From Gemmatimonadaceae bacterium (GTDB lineage: Bacteria; Gemmatimonadota; Gemmatimonadetes; Gemmatimonadales; Gemmatimonadaceae), in assembly GCA_030835125.1 (NCBI GenBank), contig JAUQWM010000045.1, positions 100,826-164,825 on the forward strand: a DNA stretch of 64,000 bases, written 5' to 3'. How positions within the stretch are numbered: the stretch's first letter is position 1; each line of letters opens with the position of its first letter. Made by a program: the position numbers and the translations under genes. Shown in pieces: positions 27,601-35,361 of this stretch. The notes beneath the pieces are model-generated. The model made no database searches and had not been told where the DNA came from. It saw only the letters and a program-made list of their open reading frames with translations.

Positions 27601-27823
27601 GGATGCCGGCCTCGAGCGACTGACGGCTGTCGAACAGACGTTCGTGACTTCGCTCGGCACCGCGACGGGCCGCCTGAACCAGCTGTACAACTCGTTCAAC
27701 GGCAGCGGCGCCCAGCAGGGAACGCTCTACCCACCCACGGCCCCGATGCGCGCGCAGGCACGGGAAATCAGGGCGTCGATCGACCGGGTGAAGCGAGACA
27801 TGGCCGTCGTTTCGCGCCAGTAA
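24659..27823 (+). CDS. Secreted sortilin/VPS10-type beta-propeller protein
   Basis: The 1054-residue product has a signal peptide (SSVAAGFLVALLPAASPAQA) and at least seven Asp-box (BNR) repeats of the S/T-x-D-x-G-x-T-W type, such as KSLDAGKTW, KTTDGGRTW, KTTDGGATW, RTEDGGETW, VSRDAGATW and RTTDFGRTW. This indicates a ten-bladed VPS10-like propeller over about residues 35-770. A Gly/Arg-rich stretch near residue 845 separates it from a beta domain (GTYTVTLQAGDTKVTETVRV) and a C-terminal helical part. Annotators often call this family glycosyl hydrolase, but no catalytic motif is visible. A secreted binding or proteolysis-linked role is more cautious. The ATG at 24659 gives the signal peptide; earlier starts do not. 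Confidence 0.75.
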   Translation: MRQFPALRSSVAAGFLVALLPAASPAQAPGAFDRLPFRSVGPAVHGGRLHDVEAVPNDAATVYVVGASSGVWKSTNRGITWESIFDDQPVSTGGDLAIFPGNTSILWLGTGEQNNRQSSSWGNGMYKSLDAGKTWTHIGLEGTAAIAKVRLHPTDANVAYAAAAGNLWKAGPDRGVYKTTDGGRTWEKSLYVDTLTGATDLVMDPSNPNTLYAAMYQRLRQPWGYNGGGPGSAIYKTTDGGATWKKLTNGIPEGDKGRIGLAIAETYPRMLLATIEHPTGSGTYRTEDGGETWARANTTNPRPMYYSKIFIDPTNERRAYILGVEVYRSDDGGRSFRLLPNSPAYDVGLKTDHHALWIDPRDPKWLYLAGDGGLHVSSDMGDNWRRVNNFAIGQFYSVAADNRDPYWLYGGLQDNHSFMGPSATRHWLGVVNTDWRQVGFSDGAVQQPDPFVPRWLYSSSTGMNVQRVDIETGDRLNIRPTLAPGDSGAVRFDWISPMVASRHTKGTLYIGGNRLFISKDHGESWTYTKDLTRQVNRDTLRIMGVVGSEIRISRNDGESNYSELTTIGESPVNAQVLWVGADDGSVQVSRDAGATWTDVSGNISGVPPFTFVSRVVPSSVSAGTAYVTFDGHRSGHFEPYAYRTTDFGRTWSKVTNGLPSGDVVRTIHEYPGQPGVAFIGTERALYVTTDTAKTWTRFKANLPTVPTYDILVHPRTKDLILGTHGRSIWILDDASPLAAWSSSIASRPAHLFPPRPVTQHLFWEDFSNWGQGEYAGDNPADGALLSYSLSRAVPSVTLTITNASGRQVRVLQGPGEAGAIHRVNWDLRHGVLSMSGLTMPTVAGAPGGRGGRGGGRGGRAGGGGPGGGGTEPGMAGGRGGDVYAHPVPRSLGPRGAFVSPGTYTVTLQAGDTKVTETVRVLHDPLLPLTVAQHKEREAFQLEAADMLAEIVSMSQQLANQRRDLTSRRDAAAAGSAARTAADAGLERLTAVEQTFVTSLGTATGRLNQLYNSFNGSGAQQGTLYPPTAPMRAQAREIRASIDRVKRDMAVVSRQ

Positions 27824-27968
27824 CGGACGGTCCGTCACGGCGGGGGTGTGGTTCATGGAGGGCGCCGGGCAACCGGCGCCCTTTCGTGTCAGTGTCCAGT
27901 CGATTCCGCGTGTCGGACCCTTGTCGGGCCGTCACTCCCGACTCACCCATCCCCAAGGAGGACCGAAG

Positions 27969-28481
27969 ATGACCCTGAATGGTCGTTCGTTCACCCCCGC
28001 ATCGATCGCGCGACCGCAGCAGGCGACTGCGGCGCGTCCCACCGATGCCCGCGTGCCCCTGGTCCTTTCGGGTCGTGACGACCGTCCGGCGGGACAGCCG
28101 GTCGCCGCGTCGGCCCGGCCGGCCGGCGCGCAGTCCTCGCCGTATCTCGATCGGATCGTGGTTCGTTCACGCAGCCGCATCCTGTTCCTGGACGTGGCCG
28201 AGGTGACCTGGCTGGAGGCGTTCGGGAACTACGTGCGCTTCCATACGCCAGCCGAGGTGTACACGGTGCGCGGAACGCTGACGTCGTTCGAGAAGGAACT
28301 GGACCCGACGCGGTTCGTCCGGATCCACCGCTCGATGATCGTGAATCGTGACGTCATTCGCGAGCTGCACTCGCGACGCACGGGAGACTTCACGCTGGTG
28401 ACGTCGGGCGGCGAGCAGCTGACGCTGTCGCGGAATTTCCGGTCCAAGGTCCCGGAACTGCGCCGCAGGCTGGCGTCGTAG
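27969..28481 (+). CDS. LytTR-domain DNA-binding regulator without a receiver domain
   Basis: The 170-residue product has a Pro/Ala-rich unstructured N-terminus of about 60 residues. A LytTR DNA-binding domain follows: DRIVVRSRSRILFLDVAEVT, then WLEAFGNYVRFHT, then FVRIHRSMIVNRDVIREL and a final LTLSRNFRSKVPELRRRL. Most LytTR regulators carry an N-terminal receiver controlled by a histidine kinase; here it is replaced by disorder, so the activating signal is unknown. An AAGGAGG site at 27954-27960 precedes the ATG by eight bases. A strong terminator follows the stop, so the gene is monocistronic. The nearby histidine kinases are 30 kb away. Confidence 0.85.
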   Translation: MTLNGRSFTPASIARPQQATAARPTDARVPLVLSGRDDRPAGQPVAASARPAGAQSSPYLDRIVVRSRSRILFLDVAEVTWLEAFGNYVRFHTPAEVYTVRGTLTSFEKELDPTRFVRIHRSMIVNRDVIRELHSRRTGDFTLVTSGGEQLTLSRNFRSKVPELRRRLAS

Positions 28482-28504
28482 TTCACGGAGTCCGGCCTTG
28501 GTGA

Positions 28505-28538
28505 AGCCCCCGGTGCCTCTGGTGCCGGGGGCTTTTTC
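28505..28538 (+). terminator. Rho-independent terminator after the LytTR gene
   Basis: AGCCCCCGG (28505-28513) pairs with CCGGGGGCT (28525-28533) across an 11-base loop, and the right arm runs into TTTTT. It lies 24 bases after the LytTR stop codon on the same strand. Confidence 0.92.
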
Positions 28539-28669
28539 TCATTGGCCAGTCCCGGCGCGATGGTCCACGAGGGACTGTTGGATCGGGCTTCAGGGAGACA
28601 TGATCCGACGCGCTCGAGCCGGCCGCTCGCTCCGCGGCCCGCCGCGCTTGCCCCCACCCTCCGAGGTTG

Positions 28670-30703
28670 ATGGAAAGCATCCCAATTCTCCGGGACCTGG
28701 TGGTGCTCGTGGCCGTGGCCATTCCCGCGGTCATGCTGGCGCACCGGTTCAGGATTCCCACCCTGGTCGGGTTCCTCTTCACCGGGATCGTGATCGGCCC
28801 GCACGCCCTCGGGTTCGTGCGGCACGTGGAGTCGGTGTCCGAGCTGGCGGAGATCGGGTCGGTGCTGCTGCTGTTCGCGGTGGGCCTCGAGCTGTCGCTG
28901 TCGCGGATCGTGCGCATGGGGCGGTACGTCATCCAGGGCGGCGCGATCCAGATGCTCGGGACGATCGGGATCGTGGCGATCGTCGCCGTGCTGGCCGGAC
29001 TCCCGCTCAACCATGCGATCCTCTGGGGTTCCCTGATCGCGCTGTCGTCGACGGCGATCATCCTCAAGATCTACGCCGACCGTGGCGAACTCGACTCGCC
29101 GCACGGGCGGATGGTGGTGGCGATCCTGCTGTTCCAGGACCTGTGCGTGGTGCCGCTGATGGTGCTGTTGCCGCTGCTGGCCGGGACCGAGCAGGGGCCG
29201 ATGGCGCTGGTGCGGGCGGTGGCGGTGACGGCGCTGGTCACGGGCGGGCTGGTGGTGGCCGGCCGGTTCATCGTGCCCCGGTTCCTCGCGCGGGTGACCA
29301 CCCTGCGGAACCAGGAGATCTTCACGCTCTGCGTGCTGGCTATCGGGCTCGGCGCGGCGTTCCTGACGTCCCGGTTCGGGCTGTCACTCGCGTTAGGCGC
29401 GTTCCTCGCGGGGCTGATCGTGTCGGAGTCGGAATACGGGCTCCAGGCGCTGTCGGACGTGCTCCCGTTCCGGGACACGTTCAGCGGCATCTTCTTCACG
29501 TCGATCGGGATGCTGCTCGACATCCGGTTCTTCTTCGCCAACGCGCTGCTGGTGCTGGCGGTGGCGGCGGGCGCCATCCTGCTCAAGACGGTCGTCACGT
29601 ATGGCGTGGTGCGATTCGTCAGGCGCTCGGCGCGCGCCGGGATCATCTCCGGCCTCGGGCTGGCGCAGGTGGGGGAATTCTCGTTCGTGCTGGCGAGCGT
29701 GGCGGCGACGATGGGGCTGCTGGGCGGGACGGAGTACCAGGTGTTCCTGGGCGCGGCGATCATCAGCATGATCGCGGCGCCGTTCCTGGTGGGCGCGGCG
29801 CCCGACCTGGCCGACCGGATCCTGAGCCGTCGCGCGGCGCCGACCATGGAGTTCGCCACGCGCGAGGTGCGGGCCGTGAAGCCGCTGACGGAGCACGTGA
29901 TCATCGTCGGCTACGGGCTCAACGGGCGGAACCTCGCGCGGGCGTTGCGGAGCGCGGGGATCCCGTACGCGATCATGGACTCCAACGGCCAGAAGGTGCG
30001 CGATGCGCGGCTGGACCGGGAACCCATCTTCTTCGGCGACGGGACGCGCGGCGAGGTGCTGGACCGGGTCGGGATTCACCGGGCGAAGATGCTGGTGTTC
30101 GCGATCGCGTCGCACCAGGACGAGAAGCGGGGGATCTCGGTGGCGCGCCACCTGAACCCCCGGGTGCACATCGTGGCCCGGACGCGGTACGTGGCCGACA
30201 TGGAGGAGTTGTACGCGTTAGGCGCCAACGAGGTGGTCCCGGAGGAGTTCGAGACGTCGCTGGAGATCTTCGCCCGCGTGCTGCGGCGGTACGGCGTGAC
30301 CGAGGGGCGGATCCGCGAGATGGCCGAGGAGGCGCGGGGCGACCACTACGACCTGCTGCGGCAGCGCGGGACGAGCATGACGCGGGTGGACGGGTTCCTG
30401 TCGCCGGTGGCGGCGCGGGTGGAGATGGAGACGGTGACGGTGAAGCGCGGGTCGCGGGCGGAAGGCCAGTCGATGAGCGGCCTGAAGGTGCTCTGCGGCG
30501 GGGCGCGCGTGGCGGCGGTGATCCGGGCGGGTGAGGTGCGGTATGACCTCGATGCGAACTCGGTGCTGGTGGCCGGGGACACGGTGGTGCTGCTGGGGAC
30601 TGCGACCGTTCTTGGCAACGCCGCCTCCCTGTTTCGCGAACAAGTTGCCCAACAAGCTGAGGAGGAGCGCACTCGACGACGGGGAACCGCCATTGACACG
30701 TAG
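28670..30703 (+). CDS. KefB/CPA2-type cation:proton antiporter with TrkA domains
   Basis: The 677-residue product has an N-terminal Na+/H+ exchanger membrane domain of about 400 residues. AHRFRIPTLVGFLFTGIVIG comes early, LFAVGLELSLSRIVRMG and SLIALSSTAIILKIYADRGE next, and FQDLCVVPLMVLLPLLAG carries the conserved ion-site aspartate. A TrkA-N nucleotide-binding domain follows (HVIIVGYGLNGRNLARAL, then IMDSNGQKV, then FFGDGTRGEVL), and then a TrkA-C domain near the end. Such proteins exchange potassium or sodium for protons and are gated by NAD(H) or related ligands. The ATG at 28670 is preferred to the overlapping TTG at 28667. It lies downstream of the LytTR terminator and upstream of the AT-richer island. 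Confidence 0.9.
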   Translation: MESIPILRDLVVLVAVAIPAVMLAHRFRIPTLVGFLFTGIVIGPHALGFVRHVESVSELAEIGSVLLLFAVGLELSLSRIVRMGRYVIQGGAIQMLGTIGIVAIVAVLAGLPLNHAILWGSLIALSSTAIILKIYADRGELDSPHGRMVVAILLFQDLCVVPLMVLLPLLAGTEQGPMALVRAVAVTALVTGGLVVAGRFIVPRFLARVTTLRNQEIFTLCVLAIGLGAAFLTSRFGLSLALGAFLAGLIVSESEYGLQALSDVLPFRDTFSGIFFTSIGMLLDIRFFFANALLVLAVAAGAILLKTVVTYGVVRFVRRSARAGIISGLGLAQVGEFSFVLASVAATMGLLGGTEYQVFLGAAIISMIAAPFLVGAAPDLADRILSRRAAPTMEFATREVRAVKPLTEHVIIVGYGLNGRNLARALRSAGIPYAIMDSNGQKVRDARLDREPIFFGDGTRGEVLDRVGIHRAKMLVFAIASHQDEKRGISVARHLNPRVHIVARTRYVADMEELYALGANEVVPEEFETSLEIFARVLRRYGVTEGRIREMAEEARGDHYDLLRQRGTSMTRVDGFLSPVAARVEMETVTVKRGSRAEGQSMSGLKVLCGGARVAAVIRAGEVRYDLDANSVLVAGDTVVLLGTATVLGNAASLFREQVAQQAEEERTRRRGTAIDT

Positions 30704-30759
30704 ACAGGCAAGCGTATCGTAGCTCACCGTCGTATTCTCGTGCACGAGGAGCGCGATCC

Positions 30760-31661
30760 ATGGTCCCCCCCCCCGAGTAGTCGCTGCAGGTAGTGGGTGT
30801 CTCCCTCTGTTGCTCCTCAGTGCGCTGGCGTGCACTGAGACTCGCCAAGCGATACCGACTGCAGGACCCGCAAGCGTCACTGGTCCGGCCGCGGCAGTAG
30901 TTGAGCAGTTCTCCCGGCTCTCTGCGGAAGTCTCCATCAGCACCGTCGTGCAGAGTGCATCGGGAGTGGCTCTGACGCCGCACCGAACGGTGCGTTACCT
31001 CATTGTCGAGAAGCGGCAGGCTGCAGGATGGTCCGCAGTGATATCGCTCTTCCCGTTTGACACGGTGGGCTTGCCGCAGGCGTTAAGGACGTCACCGACA
31101 GCAGGCGACCTGCATCGGGTTGAGTTCGACGCCGCGGGTGCAACTCCCAAACTGTTCGCGCGCGATGGTCGTAGCGTGCAACTTGGCAATATCGCACGCC
31201 GAAACCGGGAGATTGTGCCTGGGATTCAACCCAGCTGGCCGTCGTCCTTCCCGGGATTGGAGATTTCACCTCGATCGGGAGCCGCGCCGTCGCTCAGACC
31301 ACGAGCGAGTTCACTCCTTGGCCTTGTCGTGGACAGGGCAAAATCGAAGTCACTTCGCGAGGGTCTGGAGAAGCGGTATGGCCCGTCAACAGACGATGGC
31401 CGGGGAGGTGATGTCTTCACTTCCCAACGCGGTGATACACGGCTCGCGATCACCTATGATCGCGGGCTCGGGGCGGTCTCAATGGTTCGATCGTCAATTG
31501 CTGGTGTCGAGCGAAATGCCACTCAGTACCGCTTCGGCCCGACCTCAGAGGGTACCCTTGTCCGAACCGGCCTGACCTCCGTTCACTCTACCGGACAAGG
31601 GGCTGGTGAGCGTCGCACGATTACGACGGTCGACTGGACCAACACTCAGTTCATGCGTTGA
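30760..31661 (+). CDS. Lipoprotein gene interrupted by a poly-C tract at its start (possibly phase-variable)
   Basis: A strong ribosome site GAGGAG (30746-30751) lies eight bases before the ATG at 30760. After ATG GTC come C residues up to 30774, making a run of ten including the last base of GTC. As written, the frame then meets TAG at 30778. With nine C residues the same ATG would read into VVAAGSGCLPLLLLSALACT, a normal lipoprotein signal, and on to a product of about 300 residues ending at 31661. This is the layout of a slipped-strand contingency gene, though a sequencing indel is the simple alternative. The mature protein matches no family I know. A TTG at 30810 is the only in-frame start without the shift. 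Confidence 0.7.
30765..30774 (+). repeat. C10 homopolymer directly after a start codon
   Basis: Ten consecutive C residues lie three bases after the end of an ATG that has a good ribosome site. Tract length decides whether the downstream lipoprotein is in frame; nine (or six, or twelve) would be in frame, ten is not. Confidence 0.9.
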
Positions 31662-31687
31662 GCGTCTCTCAACCGGGGAGCACCAGC

Positions 31688-32827
31688 ATGTCAACAGCCA
31701 GATGCACGTCGAGCAGAGTGAAGAGCCTCAGCATTCTGACCGCGCTGTTCTGCATGGCAGCCACACGCGCCAATGCCCAGACGGACACGCTCCGACACGC
31801 CGTGTTCGTTCACGGTGCGGGTGGGTACAACATGAATCAATGGGACTACGCCATCACCAGCCTTCTCGGCGACTTCGTGTTTCCCTGGGGACACGACGTC
31901 TCGAATATCGAGAACACGATGCGCATCAGGCAGTGGCGCAGCTATGTGCAGGATGACATGGTGGCTGATTCGTCCATCCTGGTTGGCTACAGCCTCGGTG
32001 GGGTCGCATCACGCGACGCGACCCGGTACGTCAATGCAGCAGGTCTGATTACTGTCGGGAGTCCGCTCACGGGCGTGCCACTGGTTTCATCGATACCGTC
32101 TGCCGCGCTACTGATCGACTCGATCGCAGGCGACATCTCAAGAGTGTACAGCATCGGTTATGGCGAGTTCTTGGAGGCGCTGAATGGAGGGCTCGGGGAG
32201 GGTCTCTACTGGGGGCTGGTGTCGGCGCTGGATAACTCGATGTACAACTTCATCAGTTATATGGTGGAAGTCGGGTACTATTTCCTCGATGCCGCTTTTC
32301 CAGCCTACTATCAGACTGATTTGCCGCCGGGATCGAGCTACATCGATTCGCTCCCGACAAGCATCCCGAATAGTCGCACCCTCACGGTGCGAATGTATCC
32401 TGGTCACTATGGGGGTCCACTCGCCCTCATCTCGGACCTCACGTTAGAAGAGGCTGACGACGAGGGTGAGAACCTGGTCTACTGGGGCTCAGTCGTAGCC
32501 GCCTTCGCCTATGATCTGCAGTTTCAGATCGACTGGGAGCACGAGCACGCCTATGCGGTCCACAGCGCGGTCGAGGCCGGGGCACGGCTGGCAGCACACC
32601 TCATGAACTTCGCGTCGTACTGGTGCGGTGGTGTTGAGAGCGGAAACGTATTTGGCAGCTGCGGCTTCTCCAGCGACGGGCTGATTCCGACCGCGCGGCA
32701 GACGTTTACCGGGGCAACGAATGAGAACCTCATCAACGGTCCGGCACATACAAAGGAACTAACGAATGCGAGCGTGATCAGCTACGTCGGCGAAAAGCTC
32801 TGTGAGCTGTCGCCAACCTGCGGTTAG
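31688..32827 (+). CDS. Secreted alpha/beta-hydrolase, lipase-like
   Basis: The 379-residue product has a signal peptide cleaved before QTDTLR. An alpha/beta-hydrolase core follows: HAVFVHGAGGYNMNQWDYAI (oxyanion HG motif), and ILVGYSLGGVASRDATRYVN with the nucleophile elbow G-Y-S-L-G. A C-terminal histidine in NLINGPAHTKELTNAS is a plausible member of the triad. This layout is seen in secreted lipases and esterases. Cysteine pairs (WCGGVESGNVFGSCGF and LCELSPTCG) suggest disulphides. A GGGGAG ribosome site precedes the ATG at 31688. Base composition is clearly AT-richer than the flanking genes, in common with both neighbours. The substrate is unknown. Confidence 0.7.
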   Translation: MSTARCTSSRVKSLSILTALFCMAATRANAQTDTLRHAVFVHGAGGYNMNQWDYAITSLLGDFVFPWGHDVSNIENTMRIRQWRSYVQDDMVADSSILVGYSLGGVASRDATRYVNAAGLITVGSPLTGVPLVSSIPSAALLIDSIAGDISRVYSIGYGEFLEALNGGLGEGLYWGLVSALDNSMYNFISYMVEVGYYFLDAAFPAYYQTDLPPGSSYIDSLPTSIPNSRTLTVRMYPGHYGGPLALISDLTLEEADDEGENLVYWGSVVAAFAYDLQFQIDWEHEHAYAVHSAVEAGARLAAHLMNFASYWCGGVESGNVFGSCGFSSDGLIPTARQTFTGATNENLINGPAHTKELTNASVISYVGEKLCELSPTCG

Positions 32828-32833
32828 GCACAG

Positions 32834-34039
32834 ATGCGGTCCCTCAAAGCGGCGACCCCGCGGTATCGGCGGTGGCTAGGGATAGCCGGGCTACGGTTGT
32901 CGCCGATCCTGGCTGGCTGCGCCCTGTTTGAAGGAACCGGAGCTGAGGAGCTCCCTCAGGACTCCCGACTCATTTGGGAGCATCGTGGCTACTCGAATTC
33001 TGGCGTCCCTTGGTTGGATGACTCAGCCGTCTACTTTCAGAGTTCCCACCATGAGGTCACCTCGATCGAGAAGACCACCGGTATCGTCAGGTGGAGCATC
33101 GCTCTTCCTGTGCAGCGAGCGCTGACTGTCGGCGACGGCGGACGCGTCTACGGCGACACGGTCATTGTTGGCGACCAGGACCTTTTCGGCCTGAGTCGTG
33201 TTGATGGACGTGTGCTATGGCGATTTGCACCGCCGGGTGGTAGGGACACAGGCAGGCTCGTCCCGTTGATATGGGCCGATCTTTTGATTGTCGGATCATC
33301 CAATGGTTTGCTATTCGGGATCGATTTGGCGACGCGTTCGGTGCGTTGGTCAACGAAGCTTGGGACCAGCCTGCAAATGCACGTAATACCCGGAAGCATC
33401 GAGGCGAATGTCCTGTTTGTCACCACAGTGGACTTCGACATTGCGCCAAACCGGGAACCTCAAGGAGGCTTGGCGGCAATAAACCCGGTCAACGGTGAGG
33501 TGTTCTGGTCGCGATCGATGCCGCATCATGTCGACTCGACGAGTCCTACTGCGACGCTGGCTCCAGTTGCAGCTGGACCCGTTGTAGTTGCCGGCGCCCG
33601 GGACGGTCCCGTATACGGCTTTGACACGGGTACCGGCACACAGCGCTGGAAGCTCCGTCCCTTCTCATTTCCACACAATCCTCCTGAAGGCGGCATCCGC
33701 GACATTCACGCGCTAGCGAGTTGTAACGGTTTGGTGTTTGTGGGAAGTACAAACAATGACCTCGTGGCGCTCGAACCCGAAACGGGCAACGTCCGATGGC
33801 AGACCGGGGTGTCGTTCTGGGGGAGTTCGACATGGGTTTTTTGTGATGCCGGATCCGTCTACGTCTTTCGGCCGGGTGGCCAGATGGAGGTGTTTGCAAG
33901 CGTCGATGGATCAAGGCGGTGGGGTGTCACGGATGGTCGACATCTCTTCCATGGGCCGGCCATCTCGAGCGACACTCTCTTCGTGGGGGGCTTGGGAGGT
34001 TTGTTCGCCTTAAGGAACACGGGGTCTTCGGAGAGATGA
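32834..34039 (+). CDS. PQQ-repeat beta-propeller lipoprotein (BamB-like fold)
   Basis: The 401-residue product has a lipoprotein signal ending SPILAGC and at least five PQQ-type propeller blades of the W-x-x-x-x-G-x-x-x-x-x-P pattern. Examples are SIEKTTGIVRWSIALP, SRVDGRVLWRFAPPGG, DLATRSVRWSTKLG, DTGTGTQRWKLRPF and EPETGNVRWQTGVS. PQQ-fold lipoproteins include BamB, which helps barrel assembly, but many unrelated binding proteins share the fold and no BamB-specific motif is visible. The gene starts six bases after the stop of the hydrolase gene, so the two are probably co-transcribed. It has the same AT-richer composition. Confidence 0.7.
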   Translation: MRSLKAATPRYRRWLGIAGLRLSPILAGCALFEGTGAEELPQDSRLIWEHRGYSNSGVPWLDDSAVYFQSSHHEVTSIEKTTGIVRWSIALPVQRALTVGDGGRVYGDTVIVGDQDLFGLSRVDGRVLWRFAPPGGRDTGRLVPLIWADLLIVGSSNGLLFGIDLATRSVRWSTKLGTSLQMHVIPGSIEANVLFVTTVDFDIAPNREPQGGLAAINPVNGEVFWSRSMPHHVDSTSPTATLAPVAAGPVVVAGARDGPVYGFDTGTGTQRWKLRPFSFPHNPPEGGIRDIHALASCNGLVFVGSTNNDLVALEPETGNVRWQTGVSFWGSSTWVFCDAGSVYVFRPGGQMEVFASVDGSRRWGVTDGRHLFHGPAISSDTLFVGGLGGLFALRNTGSSER

Positions 34040-34350
34040 GCGGATGCACTGAGGCGGGTTCGTCTGGTTCAGGCGGCGCTTTCACGGGAGCATTGAGTGC
34101 CGCCTGAGCAACGGCAGGCGATATCAAGTTCGTGCCTGCCTACGTGATTCTCCGCCAGACACGCGCTGCGTGAGGTGTAGCGGGTCGGGGACCTGTTCCG
34201 GCCGGCCGATTCTCGATATGTTAGGCGGATCAATCACCACGCTCCCTAGGCGCGCAAAGGAAAGTCTGCGGGACTGGCGAGCGGCGGACCCGACCGGGGT
34301 ACGTCCGAAGGAGATGCGATAGCGGATTAAGGTCTCGGGCGAGAGAGGGT
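34040..34350. other. Intergenic stretch at the right edge of the AT-richer island
   Basis: No convincing gene, RNA or terminator is seen. It contains one GTTAGGC heptamer (34220-34226). Composition changes across it from AT-richer to the window norm. I found no direct repeat or attachment site. Confidence 0.4.
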
Positions 34351-35292
34351 GTGAGTCGATATCATTCACTCACCGCCCGCCCGCACGTGCGCTCACTCTC
34401 GCAAACCCAGACGATCCGGATCACCACCGGCATCCGGCACATGCTCGTGGGCGCGTTCTGGTTCAGCGTCATGAGCGTGCTGGTGAAGCTCGCGGGCCAG
34501 CGACTGCCGAGCATGGAGATCGTGTTCTTCCGCGGCGTGCTGACGCTGGGGATGAGCTACGCGATCGTGCGGCGCGCGGGCATTGTGCCGGTGCTCGGGA
34601 ACAACCGGCGCCTGCTGGTGCAGCGTGGCGTCCTGGGGGCGGCGGCGCTGGCCTGTTTCCTGTTCTCGCTCACGCACCTGCCGCTGGCCGAGTCGACGCT
34701 GATCCAGTACATGAACCCGGTGTTCGCGATCCTGGTCGCGCACTGGTGGTTCCGGGAGCGCATGGGTCGCGCCGAGTGGGTGGCGCTGGCAGCGTCGATC
34801 ACCGGCGTGCTGCTGATCACCCGGCCCGCGCTGCTCTTCGGCGGCGCGGCGTCGGACATCGAACCGATGCACGCCCTCATCGCGCTGATGGGCGCGGCGT
34901 TCAGTGGCTCGGCGTACGCCACGATCCGGCAGATGCCCGCGGAGCGGCCTGAGGTGGTGGTGCTCTACCTGCCGTTGATGTCGGTGCCGATGTCACTGCC
35001 GTTCATCGCCAGCAACTGGCACGCACCCACCGCGGCGGAGTGGCTGCTGCTGGTCGGCATCGGGATCGCGACGCAACTGGCGCAGACGTCGATGACGAAG
35101 GGCCTGCAGGTCGAGAAGACCGCGCGGGCGACGATGACGGGCTACGTGCAGATCATCTTCGCCGGAGCGTGGGGCGCGATCCTGTTCGGCGAGGCGATCA
35201 CGGGGTGGACGGTGGTGGGGGCGATGATCGTGCTGACGGGAATGCTGTCGCTGGTGATGGTGCGGAGGGAAGCGGTAGCGATCGACGAATGA
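34351..35292 (+). CDS. EamA/DMT family transporter
   Basis: The 313-residue product is a ten-helix EamA transporter. MLVGAFWFSVMSVLVKLAGQ is the first helix, followed by EIVFFRGVLTLGMSYAI with the family FFR motif and FSLTHLPLAESTLIQYMNPV with the LPLA-x-x-T-x-x-Q-Y-x-x-P signature. A second half follows from about residue 170, with TKGLQVEKTARATMTGYVQI and GEAITGWTVVGAMIVLTGML. The substrate is unknown. The start is uncertain: the GTG at 34351 gives a 30-residue hydrophilic leader, and the ATG at 34441 begins right at the first helix. The stop codon overlaps the first base pairs of the heptad array at 35291. Confidence 0.8.
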   Translation: MSRYHSLTARPHVRSLSQTQTIRITTGIRHMLVGAFWFSVMSVLVKLAGQRLPSMEIVFFRGVLTLGMSYAIVRRAGIVPVLGNNRRLLVQRGVLGAAALACFLFSLTHLPLAESTLIQYMNPVFAILVAHWWFRERMGRAEWVALAASITGVLLITRPALLFGGAASDIEPMHALIALMGAAFSGSAYATIRQMPAERPEVVVLYLPLMSVPMSLPFIASNWHAPTAAEWLLLVGIGIATQLAQTSMTKGLQVEKTARATMTGYVQIIFAGAWGAILFGEAITGWTVVGAMIVLTGMLSLVMVRREAVAIDE

Positions 35293-35361
35293 GGTTGGAG
35301 GTCGGAGGTCGGAGGTCCGAGGGGGGCTCCTCCGACCTCGGACCCCGGACCTCTGACCTCA
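35291..35361. repeat. Heptad inverted repeat joining two convergent genes
   Basis: Ten consecutive 7-base units: GAGGTTG, GAGGTCG, GAGGTCG, GAGGTCC, GAGGGGG, GCTCCTC, CGACCTC, GGACCCC, GGACCTC, TGACCTC. The left five and right five form an imperfect inverted repeat whose loop is part of the series. It starts inside the TGA of the EamA gene and ends at the stop of the M20 gene, so it probably acts as a two-way terminator. Confidence 0.93.

Noticed and set aside
32823..32829. GTTAGGC as a telomere-like or eukaryotic contaminant signal
   Set aside because: The copies are single, dispersed and inside bacterial genes; they are not tandem, so the resemblance to nematode telomere repeats is a coincidence.
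34040..34350. Attachment site or integrase remnant at the edge of the AT-richer island
   Set aside because: I looked for direct repeats shared with the 30.7 kb edge, tRNA fragments and recombinase motifs and saw none.
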